From assembly GCA_009695065.1 (NCBI GenBank), contig SIBR01000012.1, forward strand, positions 17,357 through 81,356: 64,000 bases of DNA, in the 5' to 3' direction. The translations under genes and the position numbers were made by a program. Under the pieces are notes generated by a model. It did no database searches. It saw nothing but the letters and a program-made list of their open reading frames with translations, and was not told the origin of the DNA. The DNA is from Opitutus sp. (GTDB lineage: Bacteria; Verrucomicrobiota; Verrucomicrobiae; Opitutales; Opitutaceae). Within the stretch, counting starts at the first letter, position 1; each line of letters starts with the position of its first letter. Shown piece after piece: positions 9,341-17,611 of the stretch.

Positions 9341-9799
9341 CTATTTGACCGCGACGGTGATCTTCTTGGGCTTGGCCTCTTCACGCTTCGGCAGCGTGAC
9401 GGTCAGGACACCGTTTTCATAAGCCGCGCCGACCTTGTCGGCCTGGACTGCGTCCGCAACGTTGACGGAACGGGAAACCGCGAGGGACTGCTCCGGCTTG
9501 CAGTCGATCGCCGGCGTCTTGCGCGTGGCGGAAATCTTCAGAAAGCCGTCGACCACTTCGACGTTAATATCCTCGCGATTCACGCCCGGCAGCTCGGCGC
9601 GGACGTAGGTGTTCTGCTTGTCCTGGTAGAGGTCGACCGGGAAGTGCGTGGCGGCCGGCGGCGCATTGAAATCACCGAGCGCGGTTTCAAACAGCCGGTT
9701 GATTTCACTGTCGAGGCCCGGCCACGGCGAACGCTGAAAACGCCCCACGGAGAACCCCGGGGTGCGGAAGGAAGGATAGGTGTATTGAAAGAGTCTCAT
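9341..9799 (-). CDS. small heat-shock protein, Hsp20 family (copy 2)
   Basis: Starting at ATG 9799 (MRLFQYTYPSFRTPGFSVG) this gives 152 residues. The alpha-crystallin domain shows 'TYVRAELPGVNREDINVEV' and 'AAYENGVLTVTLPKREEAK', and the tail KPKKITVAVK has the I-x-V motif. The open frame extends 35 codons upstream, but the upstream residues are unlike the family. The two Hsp20 copies diverge strongly, so they may form hetero-oligomers or have separate clients. Confidence 0.93.
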   Translation of the reverse strand: MRLFQYTYPSFRTPGFSVGRFQRSPWPGLDSEINRLFETALGDFNAPPAATHFPVDLYQDKQNTYVRAELPGVNREDINVEVVDGFLKISATRKTPAIDCKPEQSLAVSRSVNVADAVQADKVGAAYENGVLTVTLPKREEAKPKKITVAVK

Positions 9800-10135
9800 G
9801 GCGTTTGTTGAACGATTGGCTTTTCGCCACACCCATTGCAGGCGGCGCACCAAGCGGGGCCCGCGTGCAAATTCTTGCAGCGCCGAACCTTGCTGCCGCC
9901 GCACGTCACGAGGTGAGTAAACTCGACGCGGGGTGCGCCGTCACACTTGGGAAAAAACGGCGCGTGGAGACAGAGAGAGAGATCATGGCGCCACGCTGGA
10001 AACGCTCCGTCCGAATACGTGAGGGAGCGAAAACTTCGGCCAGCATGGAGGTCGTCGCGGAAGCGGCTCCTGTCAGATGACCCGGAAAAAACGTGCCCGC
10101 GCTCCCGAAGCGTGGTTGCCTGCTTCTCTCGGCTC
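9800..10135. other. 336-bp divergent intergenic region between hsp20 and patB-like genes
   Basis: This region should hold promoters for both directions. I see no CIRCE element. TGCAA and TTGCA sit close together near 9870 as a short inverted repeat (TGCAAATTCTTGCA). In the minus direction no convincing sigma-32 promoter could be fixed. Open frames here look like chance. Confidence 0.4.
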
Positions 10136-11290
10136 ATGAATTTCGACTTCGACACACCGCTCAATCGCCACGGTACGGATTCCCAGAAGTGGCAGAAATA
10201 CGCCGGTCGCGACGTGCTCCCGCTCTGGGTGGCGGACATGGATTTCAAGTCCCCGCCCGCCATCATCGAGGCGCTGCACCGGCGCGTGGACCACGGGATC
10301 TTCGGCTACGCGCGCCCGGTGAAATCGACCGTGGACGCCGTCGTGGATGCGCTCGCCCAGCGCTACGGCTGGAAGATCGATCCGGCGTGGATCGTGTGGC
10401 TGCCGGGGCTCGTCGTCGGGCTCAACGTCATCGCCCAGGCCTTCGCCGAACCAGGCGACGAGGTGCTGACGCTCGCGCCGGTTTATCCGCCGATCATGAG
10501 CGCGCCGAAAAACAGCGCGCGGGCGTCCGTTTCCGCACCGTGGGTGCTGCAAGCCGGTGCCTGGTCGATCGACTGGGAGGCCCTGGCCCGGGCCGTCACA
10601 CCGCGCACCAGGTTGTTTTATCTCTGCAATCCCCACAATCCGCTCGCCCGCGTCTGGCGCCGCGACGAGCTCGTGCGGCTCGCGGAATTTTGCGTGCGGC
10701 ACGACCTGCTCCTGTGCTCCGACGAGATCCATTGCGACCTGATCCTCGATCCGGCGCTGCCGCACGTGCCGACCGCGCTGCTCTCGCCAGAGATCGCCGC
10801 CCGCACGATCACGCTCATGGCCCCGAGCAAGACCTACAACGTCCCGGGGCTCGGCACTTCCATCGCGATCATTCCCGACCCTGTTCGCCGCACCCGTTTC
10901 ATCCGGGCGACGGCGGGAATTGTCGCCGAGGTCACCTGCCTCGGCTTCACCGCCTGCGAAGCCGCCTACCGCGACAGCGAGCCGTGGCGCCAGGCGCTGC
11001 TCGCCTATTTGCGCGGCAACCGCGACTACCTGCTCGAAGCGATCTCGAGCGAACTCCCGGGTGTACGCGTCGAGGCCCCGGTCGAGGCCACCTATCTGCT
11101 CTGGTTGGACGTGGCCGCGTTGGGCCTGCGGACACCCGTGACCCATTTCGAACAGCACGGCATCGGGCTCAGCGATGGCGCGATGTTCGGGGCCGCCCCC
11201 GGCAGCCACGTACGCCTGAACTTCGGCTGCCCGCGCAGCGTCCTCGTCGAGGCAGTAGGCCGGATGAAACGCGCCCTCGCCGGCCGTTGA
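10136..11290 (+). CDS. PLP-dependent aminotransferase, PatB/MalY family (cystathionine beta-lyase type)
   Basis: A 384-residue fold-type I enzyme. The N-terminus 'LPLWVADMDFKSPPAIIEAL' is diagnostic of PatB/MalY. 'LCNPHNPLARVW' and 'SDEIHCDLI' are cofactor-site motifs, and the Schiff-base lysine lies in 'APSKTYNVPGL'. Relatives cleave C-S bonds of cystathionine or cysteine conjugates; MalY also regulates the maltose system. The ATG at 10136 fits the family N-terminus, although the frame extends upstream. Exact substrate unknown. Confidence 0.92.
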   Translation: MNFDFDTPLNRHGTDSQKWQKYAGRDVLPLWVADMDFKSPPAIIEALHRRVDHGIFGYARPVKSTVDAVVDALAQRYGWKIDPAWIVWLPGLVVGLNVIAQAFAEPGDEVLTLAPVYPPIMSAPKNSARASVSAPWVLQAGAWSIDWEALARAVTPRTRLFYLCNPHNPLARVWRRDELVRLAEFCVRHDLLLCSDEIHCDLILDPALPHVPTALLSPEIAARTITLMAPSKTYNVPGLGTSIAIIPDPVRRTRFIRATAGIVAEVTCLGFTACEAAYRDSEPWRQALLAYLRGNRDYLLEAISSELPGVRVEAPVEATYLLWLDVAALGLRTPVTHFEQHGIGLSDGAMFGAAPGSHVRLNFGCPRSVLVEAVGRMKRALAGR

Positions 11291-11340
11291 AGCGCACGGC
11301 GCTTGAAGCCGTGGCGGGGTCGGGCATCACTTGACGTGAC

Positions 11341-12453
11341 GTGCGTCTCGGACCCTACGAACTTTCCTCGAACCTTTTCCTGTCTCCCCTGGCCGGCTAC
11401 ACCAATCTGCCCATGCGGCTCACGCTGCGCGAGCTGGGCGGGCTCGGGTGGGTGACGACCGACCTCGTCAACGCCCGCTCGCTGCTCGAGCGCAATCCCA
11501 CCGCCCTCAAGCTGGTCGCGAGCGCGCCCGGCGATCGGCCGATGGCCATCCAGCTCTTCGGCAGCGGGCCGGAGGAAATGCGCGATGCGGCCTTGGTGTG
11601 CGAGTCCCTCGGCGCGCAGGGCGTCGACATCAACATGGGCTGCCCGGTGAAGAAGGTGACGAAGATCGGCGGCGGCTCGGCGATGATGACCGAACTCGCC
11701 AAGACCGCCGCGCTCGTCCGCGGCATGATCGATGCCGTGAAGATTCCCGTCACCGCCAAGATGCGCCTCGGTTGGGACGACGACAACCTCACCGCTCCCG
11801 ACCTCGCCCGCGTGCTGGAGGCCGTCGGGGTTGCGGCGATCTTCGTCCACGGCCGCACCCGCGAGCAGGGATTTTCCGGCGGCGTCAATCTCGCCGGCAT
11901 CCGCGCCGTGGTGCAGGCGGTGAAACGAATTCCCGTCATCGGCAACGGCGACGTGACCACGCCGGAGGCCGCCCGGCACATGCGTGATGAAACCGGCTGC
12001 GCCGGGGTGAGCATCGGCCGCGGGGCCTTCTACGATCCGTGGATTTTTCGCCGCACCGAACACTACTTCCGCACCGGCGAACTGCTCGCCGAGCCTGGCT
12101 TTGCGGAACGGGTAGCGGTGATGCGGCGGCATTTCGAGCGCTACTGCGAATTCTACGGGGAGAACCACGGCGCCCGGCTTTTCCGCAAGGTTGCGCCGTG
12201 GTACGCCAAGCGCTTCGGCCCCGCCAAGGTGTTCAAGCAACGGATCATCACGATCACGTCCCGCGTCGACTTTGAGGCCGCCCTGGCCGAGTACCTCGCG
12301 TGGCGCACGCAATTTTGCGATGACCACGGCGCGTTGTTGGAAAAATTCGCGCCGGCGCCCATGGTCGCCTCGTTCATGCGCGAGCCGGGCGAGGCCGACG
12401 TTCACCAGCGCGCGTCGATCCCGGTGCCCAAGGGACCGGTCGATGTCTGGTAA
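11341..12453 (+). CDS. tRNA-dihydrouridine synthase (DusB-like)
   Basis: This 370-residue TIM-barrel flavoenzyme reduces uridines in the tRNA D-loop. Seen motifs: 'LSPLAGYTNLPMRL' at the FMN-binding start, catalytic-loop 'DINMGCPVKKVT' with the conserved Cys, 'VTAKMRLGWDDD', 'FVHGRTREQGFSG' and 'IGNGDVTTPEAA'. The start is GTG 11341, directly after a TGACGTGAC stretch. The C-terminal helical domain is complete. Confidence 0.94.
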   Translation: MRLGPYELSSNLFLSPLAGYTNLPMRLTLRELGGLGWVTTDLVNARSLLERNPTALKLVASAPGDRPMAIQLFGSGPEEMRDAALVCESLGAQGVDINMGCPVKKVTKIGGGSAMMTELAKTAALVRGMIDAVKIPVTAKMRLGWDDDNLTAPDLARVLEAVGVAAIFVHGRTREQGFSGGVNLAGIRAVVQAVKRIPVIGNGDVTTPEAARHMRDETGCAGVSIGRGAFYDPWIFRRTEHYFRTGELLAEPGFAERVAVMRRHFERYCEFYGENHGARLFRKVAPWYAKRFGPAKVFKQRIITITSRVDFEAALAEYLAWRTQFCDDHGALLEKFAPAPMVASFMREPGEADVHQRASIPVPKGPVDVW

Positions 12454-12488
12454 TTTCTCTCCGCTGATTCAGCCGGCCCGGTGGCGCT

Positions 12489-13781
12489 TCAGTACCGGCG
12501 GGTAACGGTCGCCCCGGTCTTGTCCTTGAAGACCACGTTTCTTTTTTCGGGATCGACGCCGTCGAAAACAATTCCCAGCCCCACGTCGACGGTCTCGCCG
12601 GCGCGCATCATCCGGCCGTTCATGAAAACCCGGGCCACCGAACCGGAGGCGGACTGAAACACGCCCCCGATCTTGGCATTGGCCATGAAGGAGCGGAACG
12701 CCGGGCTTGCCTCGGAGGCACCCTCGATCTCCGTGGTCGCCGAAACGCCCGGGCTCAGCGTGGTCACGCCGGTCGTCGTCTTGGTCGCGGGCGGAGCCTT
12801 CGCCGCCGGCTTGTTCGCCAAGTCTGCGGATCCATCGGCGAGATCGACGCGATTCTGTTCGCCCGCGCGGCGGGCCGCGATGGCATCCTGCGCCTTGTTG
12901 ACCGCATTGACGGGCGCCTTCGCGAGCGCATTGAGCGTATCGGAAGGCGTGGGACCGGCCGCTGACTTTGCCGCTCCCGTCGCGGGCGGAGCGCCGGCGG
13001 GGGCGGCAACCTTGGCGGGTGCCTTGGCTTTGGGTAGCGGAGGCGGGGGGGAGGCGGGGGGGCAAACTGCTGCCAGGCAAAAAATCCGCCGCCGAGTACC
13101 ACGACGGCCGCCGCAGCGATGAGTGCGACATTCGGAATACCGCGTTTCTTGCGCGGAGGCGCTTCGGCCGGCTTTTCCGGATCGGGCGGAATAGCCGTTA
13201 CCGCAATATGGGGGATCGGCGGATTTGTTTTCCCCAATTTCGGCAGCGCAACGACCGGGAACGGCGGCGGCACTTTCGGTGGGCCTCCCGCTGAAGGCGG
13301 CGGAGCGGGCGGGGGGGCCGAAGCGGCTGCCACCGCCGGCGGGGGCGCAATCGGAGGAATCGTCGCGGACGGCGGCGGCGGGGCCGCCACTTTGGGCTTG
13401 AGCTTAAACTTACCCGGTTGAGCGGCTGCCCGATGCCTCGGCTGCGGGGGCCACCGGCGCCGGAACCGGCGGCGAAGCGGCCGGGGGCGGCGCGGACTCA
13501 GGCGCAGCGGGGGCCGGAGCAGGGGTGGCGGCAGTTTCCGGCGGGGCCGGCGACGCTGCCGGGGCAACTGCGCCCGGCTCGGCGGCGAGACGCGGCTTAA
13601 AGCGCATTTTAGGTGCCGCCGACGCGTCTCCCGCCGGTGTCTCGGTGACGGGACCGGCCGCCGGGGGCGGCGGCGGCGGGATCACGGTTGCAGGCGTGGC
13701 GGGCGGACTCTCCGATTCGGCTGGCCGCAGCCGGGGCTTCAGCCGCAAGGGGGCAGGCGGTGGAGTTTGCTTGTCACTCAT
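12489..13781 (-). pseudogene. Pro/Ala-rich single-span membrane protein, two frameshifts
   Basis: Three frames join into one protein. It starts at ATG 13781 (MSDKQTPPPAPLRLKPRLRP), runs through Pro/Ala-rich sequence with basic motifs (LRLKPRL, MRFKPRL), then shifts near the CCC at 13429-13431. The second frame gives 'KFKLKPK', a Pro-rich linker and a TM segment 'VALIAAAAVVVLGGGFFAW'. It shifts again at two G7 runs (13045-13062). The third frame encodes a C-terminal domain ('AFRSFMANAKIGGVFQSASG', 'RVFMNGRMMRAGETVDVGLG') of about 110 residues. The motif ..KPR.. recurring on both sides of the first break supports one gene. Function unknown. Confidence 0.75.
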
Positions 13782-13821
13782 GTCGGCCGAGCAAAGCGAT
13801 TTTTTTCGTCGCGCGAAACCA

Positions 13822-13836
13822 AAAGAGCGGGCGTTC
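13822..13836 (+). repeat. 15-nt intergenic sequence shared with 48290-48304
   Basis: AAAGAGCGGGCGTTC occurs identically at 13822-13836 and 48290-48304. Both copies are preceded by a T-run and a short CG-rich stretch, and both are followed within about 10 nt by a TTTT. The first lies upstream of the Pro-rich membrane gene, the second upstream of aroE. Meaning unknown. Confidence 0.4.
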
Positions 13837-13976
13837 AGCGCATTTTCAACCGGAGCTAGCCGCCGACTCCGGCTCGGATCGGCCCACGCAAAAGCCGTCC
13901 CTCCACCACGCGAGGGGAACCGGAAAGATTCGCTCGCGGTCAACCGGGGGCCCTACCACGTTGACCCGGAGTCGCC

Positions 13977-14234
13977 ATGATCAAACGCCTGCTACCGTCC
14001 TGCCTCATCCTCACGCTCTTTTTTTCGAGCGGCTGCCTGTTCTCGAAAAAAACCGGCACGCCCCGGGAGAGTTCCCAGATCGCGGGCGAAATGGAGGATA
14101 GTTTCAAGCGCCGCTGGATTGAAAAGCGGACCGCCGAACTCGTCGCCCAGCGTACCCCGGCCGACTCCGCGCAGACGCAAGCCACCCGGGAATTCGGCGA
14201 GAAGTTCGAGTTCCGGCGCGCGCCGAACCAATAG
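13977..14234 (+). CDS. small lipoprotein of unknown function
   Basis: 85 residues: basic start MIKRLLPSCLILTLFF, lipobox FSSGC, then a charged helical stretch 'EMEDSFKRRWIEKRTAELV'. It is probably anchored in a membrane through the Cys at about residue 20. Its promoter region has GGTCAAC and GTTGACC arms separated by 15 nt just upstream (about 13939-13964). No family recognised. Confidence 0.75.
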   Translation: MIKRLLPSCLILTLFFSSGCLFSKKTGTPRESSQIAGEMEDSFKRRWIEKRTAELVAQRTPADSAQTQATREFGEKFEFRRAPNQ

Positions 14235-14296
14235 CTCCGCGCCGGGCCCGGCCCCGCGGATCGGACGCGAGACCGCGGCCCGCGCCGGCAATTCCC

Positions 14297-15232
14297 ATGG
14301 CTGTTTCAAATTCTTCCGCCGTTTCCGCCGCGCAGGCGAAAACCGGCGCGTTCGCCGCCCTGGTCTGCTACCTTTTGTGGGGCATCGTCCCGCTGTATTG
14401 GACGCAGCTGGCGGCCGTGCATCCGCTCGAGTTGATCGCGCATCGCAACCTCTGGTCGCTCTTGTTCGTGCTCCTGCTCGTGGCCTTGCAGGGCGGGATG
14501 GGCGAAATTCGGGCGGCGTTGAGCCGCCGCGGCAGCATCGCCATCAATTTCGCCAGCGGGGCGTTGCTCACGACGAACTGGCTGATCTACGTCTGGGGCG
14601 TCAACACCGGGCACGTCATCGAATGCGGACTCGGCTATTTTTTCGTGCCCCTGGTGAATGTCGCCGTGGGCCGGTTTCTTCTCCACGAACAGCTGCGCCG
14701 GCTGCAATGGATCGCCATCGCCTTCGCGGCCGGCGGCGTAGCCTGGCTGATCATTCAACTCGGACACGCCCCATGGATCGCGCTCGGGCTGGCGGCGTCT
14801 TGGAGCGCGTACAGCCTGCTGCGCAAGCGATCCCCGCTCGGTTCGCTGGTCGGGCTGACGGTGGAGACGGTGCTGATTTCCCCCCTGGCCCTGACGTTTC
14901 TCGTCGGGCTGTACGTCACCGGCAGCGGCTTCTTCGGACGCGCGGATTTGCGGACGAACCTGCTGATCATGAGCTCCGGCGTGATCACCGCGATTCCCCT
15001 GCTGCTGTTTGCCTTTGGCGCCCGGTGCATCCGCATGTCCACCCTCGGCCTGCTCCAATACGTCGCCCCCACCGTACAAATCGTGCTCGGACTGCTGGTA
15101 TACCACGAACCCTTCTCCCGCGAGCGCGCCGAGAGCTTCGGCCTCATCTGGTTCGGCCTCGTGCTCTACACCGTCGACAGCCTGCTCCTGCAACGCCGCT
15201 CGGGACTCATCCCGCGCGAATCCCCGTCCTGA
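14297..15232 (+). CDS. rarD: EamA-family transporter, RarD type
   Basis: A 311-residue protein with ten predicted helices in two EamA repeats. RarD features: 'ALVCYLLWGIVPLYWTQLA', 'ELIAHRNLWSLLFVLLL', 'TTNWLIYVWGVNTGHVIE', 'LGYFFVPLVNV', and near the C-terminus 'GLLQYVAPTVQIVLGLLVYH'. RarD was named for chloramphenicol sensitivity; the physiological substrate is not established. Confidence 0.92.
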   Translation: MAVSNSSAVSAAQAKTGAFAALVCYLLWGIVPLYWTQLAAVHPLELIAHRNLWSLLFVLLLVALQGGMGEIRAALSRRGSIAINFASGALLTTNWLIYVWGVNTGHVIECGLGYFFVPLVNVAVGRFLLHEQLRRLQWIAIAFAAGGVAWLIIQLGHAPWIALGLAASWSAYSLLRKRSPLGSLVGLTVETVLISPLALTFLVGLYVTGSGFFGRADLRTNLLIMSSGVITAIPLLLFAFGARCIRMSTLGLLQYVAPTVQIVLGLLVYHEPFSRERAESFGLIWFGLVLYTVDSLLLQRRSGLIPRESPS

Positions 15233-15251
15233 GGCGCCGGCCAGACCGGGC

Positions 15252-15728
15252 TCAGTCTTTCCTGAAATCGATGAGCTCGATTTCGAACACCAGCGTGGCG
15301 TTGCGCGGAATCTTCGGCGGCTGGCCGCGGGTGCCGTAGGCGAGTTCGGGGGGGATGATCGCGAGCCGCTTCTCGCCTCGCTTCATCAGCTGCAAGACCT
15401 GGTCCCAGCCCTGAATGACCATATCCCGGCGGACGCGAAACTCGAAGGGATGCGCGCGGTCCTCGTTCTGGTCGAAAATATTTCCGTCCAGCAGGCGGCC
15501 CACATAGAGCACGAAAACCCGGTCGCCCGTCTTCGGGGAATCGTCCTTGCCCTCCCGTACGATGATGTAGCGGATGCCGTTCGTCGTCTTTTTTGCCTCG
15601 GGCCAGTTTTTCTCGACGAACTCGAGATCGGCCGGGGGCAACTTCTCCCGCTGCGCGCGCAACGCCACCGGCAGCGCCAGCAGGCCAACGGTCAAAAAAA
15701 GGAGGAAAGTCTTCACGGCAGGATTCAT
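15252..15728 (-). CDS. secreted FKBP-type peptidyl-prolyl isomerase
   Basis: From ATG 15728 the protein has 158 residues, with signal peptide MNPAVKTFLLFLTVGLLALP cut near LRAQ. The FKBP domain has 'VFVLYVGRLLDGNIFDQN', 'VIQGWDQVLQLMKRGEKR', 'PPELAYGTRGQPPKIPRNAT' and 'LVFEIELIDF', all conserved active-site elements. It catalyses cis-trans proline isomerisation outside the cytoplasm. Its start faces the divergent dehydrogenase gene across a 67-bp spacer that holds a 9-nt-period repeat. Confidence 0.93.
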   Translation of the reverse strand: MNPAVKTFLLFLTVGLLALPVALRAQREKLPPADLEFVEKNWPEAKKTTNGIRYIIVREGKDDSPKTGDRVFVLYVGRLLDGNIFDQNEDRAHPFEFRVRRDMVIQGWDQVLQLMKRGEKRLAIIPPELAYGTRGQPPKIPRNATLVFEIELIDFRKD

Positions 15729-15755
15729 CGAAGGGACACGATATGTCTTTTCGGG

Positions 15756-15782
15756 ATCCGTGTCATTCGTGTAATCCGTGGT
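15756..15782. repeat. three 9-nt units, ATCCGTGTC-ATTCGTGTA-ATCCGTGGT
   Basis: Three tandem 9-mers fill the spacer between the divergent FKBP and dehydrogenase genes, ending 14 nt before the dehydrogenase start. A related triplet occurs at 53340-53366, 24 nt before malate dehydrogenase. Confidence 0.6.
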
Positions 15783-15795
15783 CAAAGCGTTTTTC

Positions 15796-16767
15796 ATGAA
15801 GAAACCTGCCGTTGTCATCCTTTGCCCCAAGGAATTCCGATTTACCGACCTCGAAGCGAGTATCGAGCGCCCGTTTCTCGCCGACGTGGCCGACCTGAAC
15901 ACCGTCTGGCTCGATTTCAACGCCCCGTTTCCGGATGAAGTGCTGGCGGCCGATGCGCTGATTCTCTGGCACGGACCCCTCATCACCGCCGGGGTCATCG
16001 CCCGCCTGAAGCACTGCCGCGTGATCGTTCGCAACGGCGTGGGCTTCGACAGCGTCGACATCGAGGCCGCCGCGGCCGCGGGCATTCCCGTGTGCAACGT
16101 GCCCGACTACGGCACCGAGGAGGTCGCCGATCACGCCCTCGCACTGACTCTGGCGCTCTATCGTCAGCTTTTCCCCCTCGATGCGGAGGCGAAACAGCTC
16201 GGCTGGAAGATCAAGGTTGCCCCGAAGATGCGCCGGCTGCGGACGCAGACGTTTGGCATCGTCGGCCTCGGACGGATCGGTACGGCGGCGGCGTTGCGGG
16301 CAAAGGCATTTGGTTTCCGCGTCGTGTTCTACGACCCCCACGTGCCGGCCGGCACCCACAAGGCGGTGGGGGTGGAGCGCGCGAACTCGCTTGCGGAGCT
16401 GTTCAAGCAGTCCGACACGGTGTCCGTCCATTGCCCGCTCTCGGCGAAAACGCGCGGGATGATCGGCGCCGGCGAAATCGCCCTGATGAAGCCGGGCTCG
16501 TTCCTCGTGAACACCGCGCGGGGCGACATCGTGCAAAAGGCGGCCGCGTTTGCGGCGTTGCGCAGCGGACACCTCGCGGGCGCGGGCCTCGATGTGGTGG
16601 AGAACGAGCCGCTCCGCACCGCCGAAGAGGCCGCGACGCCGAATCTCATCTGCACGTGTCACGCGGCCTTCTGCAGTCCGGAAAGCATGGTCGAAATGCG
16701 CAGCACCTCGGCCAGGATCGCCCGCGCGGCGGTCAGCGGAGAACCCGTTTGGAATCGGGTGAATTGA
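15796..16767 (+). CDS. D-isomer-specific 2-hydroxyacid dehydrogenase (CtBP-like)
   Basis: 323 residues from ATG 15796. The NAD-binding Rossmann motif is 'GIVGLGRIGTAAALRAKAF'. The catalytic Arg region is 'LVNTARGDIVQ', Glu is in 'GLDVVENEP', and the His region is 'TCHAAFCSPES'. 'VRNGVGFDSVDIEAAAAAGI' is typical of the C-terminal-binding-protein branch. It oxidises a D-2-hydroxyacid or reduces a 2-ketoacid with NAD(H); the substrate is not visible. Confidence 0.92.
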   Translation: MKKPAVVILCPKEFRFTDLEASIERPFLADVADLNTVWLDFNAPFPDEVLAADALILWHGPLITAGVIARLKHCRVIVRNGVGFDSVDIEAAAAAGIPVCNVPDYGTEEVADHALALTLALYRQLFPLDAEAKQLGWKIKVAPKMRRLRTQTFGIVGLGRIGTAAALRAKAFGFRVVFYDPHVPAGTHKAVGVERANSLAELFKQSDTVSVHCPLSAKTRGMIGAGEIALMKPGSFLVNTARGDIVQKAAAFAALRSGHLAGAGLDVVENEPLRTAEEAATPNLICTCHAAFCSPESMVEMRSTSARIARAAVSGEPVWNRVN

Positions 16768-16812
16768 GCCCCGGTTGGCGAATCCCAGCCGCGGGTAAAG
16801 GGAAACACCGGA

Positions 16813-17427
16813 CTACCCTCGCACCGCCTCGTGTTTCGCCACGAGCGCCAGCGCCCGATTGAGCAGCGTCCGGCCCGGCTCCATCCGATGCCACGGCGAA
16901 GCCCCGGACGGGTGGGGCAACGGAATACACTCGGTCGCATGACCGCGGTACGTGATCGGAAACTTTTTCCCGATCGTCTCGATCAGCGGCCGCTCGCCAA
17001 GAAACTGCGAGATCGCGAGCTTGCCGACCGGCAGCACGAGGGTCGGCTGCAGCAGGGCAAACTCGCGTTCAAGCCACGCCGAGCAGTTCGCGATTTCGTC
17101 CGGCGCGGGCACACGATCGCCGCCCTCGGGACGCTTGCCCGGGAAGCAGCGGCAGACGGCCGCGAAGTAAATCCGGTTGCGCACCTCGTCCTCGGTCCAG
17201 CCGAGCGACGCGTCGAACCACTTGAAGAGCGTTTTGCCCGCGGTCCACGCGAAGGGCCGGCCAAGCTTGGGCTCCTTGTCGCCGGGAGCCTGGCCGACGA
17301 GAATGACTTTGCTCGCAACCGCGCGGCCCACGACGACCGGCTGGTGCATGCGCGGGCAGCGCTCGCACGCGCCCAACGCGGCGAGGTGTTTTTCGACAGC
17401 GGCAATGGCAGCATTCATGCCGGCCAT
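16813..17427 (-). CDS. uracil-DNA glycosylase superfamily, Fe-S type (family 4/5-like)
   Basis: 204 residues from ATG 17427, chosen because GGGGAGG precedes it. 'CERCPRMHQPVVVGR' carries the first Cys pair, and 'VGQAPGDKEPKLGRPFAW' is the GxAPGxxE-type uracil-site motif. 'NRIYFAAVCRCFPGKRPEGG' has further Cys, and 'PLPHPSGASPW' is the HPSG-type motif near the end. Cys near residues 17-20, about 110 and about 127 fit a 4Fe-4S ligand set. It removes uracil from DNA. A strong palindrome lies 116 bp upstream. Confidence 0.9.
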   Translation of the reverse strand: MAGMNAAIAAVEKHLAALGACERCPRMHQPVVVGRAVASKVILVGQAPGDKEPKLGRPFAWTAGKTLFKWFDASLGWTEDEVRNRIYFAAVCRCFPGKRPEGGDRVPAPDEIANCSAWLEREFALLQPTLVLPVGKLAISQFLGERPLIETIGKKFPITYRGHATECIPLPHPSGASPWHRMEPGRTLLNRALALVAKHEAVRG

Positions 17428-17542
17428 GGTGCCGGTCCTCCCCGCCGGCAGGCAAGGACGCGTGCACTGGTCGTGTCTCGAACGGCCAGCGATTCCACCT
17501 CCACCCGGACAAGCCCTCTCGCCGCTTCGCCACGGAGATCCC

Positions 17543-17571
17543 GTCGTCGTCAACTAATCGTTGACAACGAC
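17543..17571. repeat. palindrome GTCAAC-TAATC-GTTGAC with extended arms
   Basis: GTCAAC (17549-17554) and GTTGAC (17560-17565) flank TAATC. The arms extend as GTCGTC on the left and AACGAC on the right, matching 5 of 6. It sits between the end of the DEAD-box helicase gene and the start of the uracil-DNA glycosylase gene, both on the minus strand. Related sites: 4900, 29135, 50354. Confidence 0.6.
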
Positions 17572-17611
17572 GGCGGCCGGTCCCGCCGCGCGGCGCCCGG
17601 CAGAGGGCTGG

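Noticed and set aside
9800..10135. Short open frames upstream of the PatB-like gene
   Set aside because: No start context and no sequence features; the region is better read as divergent promoter DNA.
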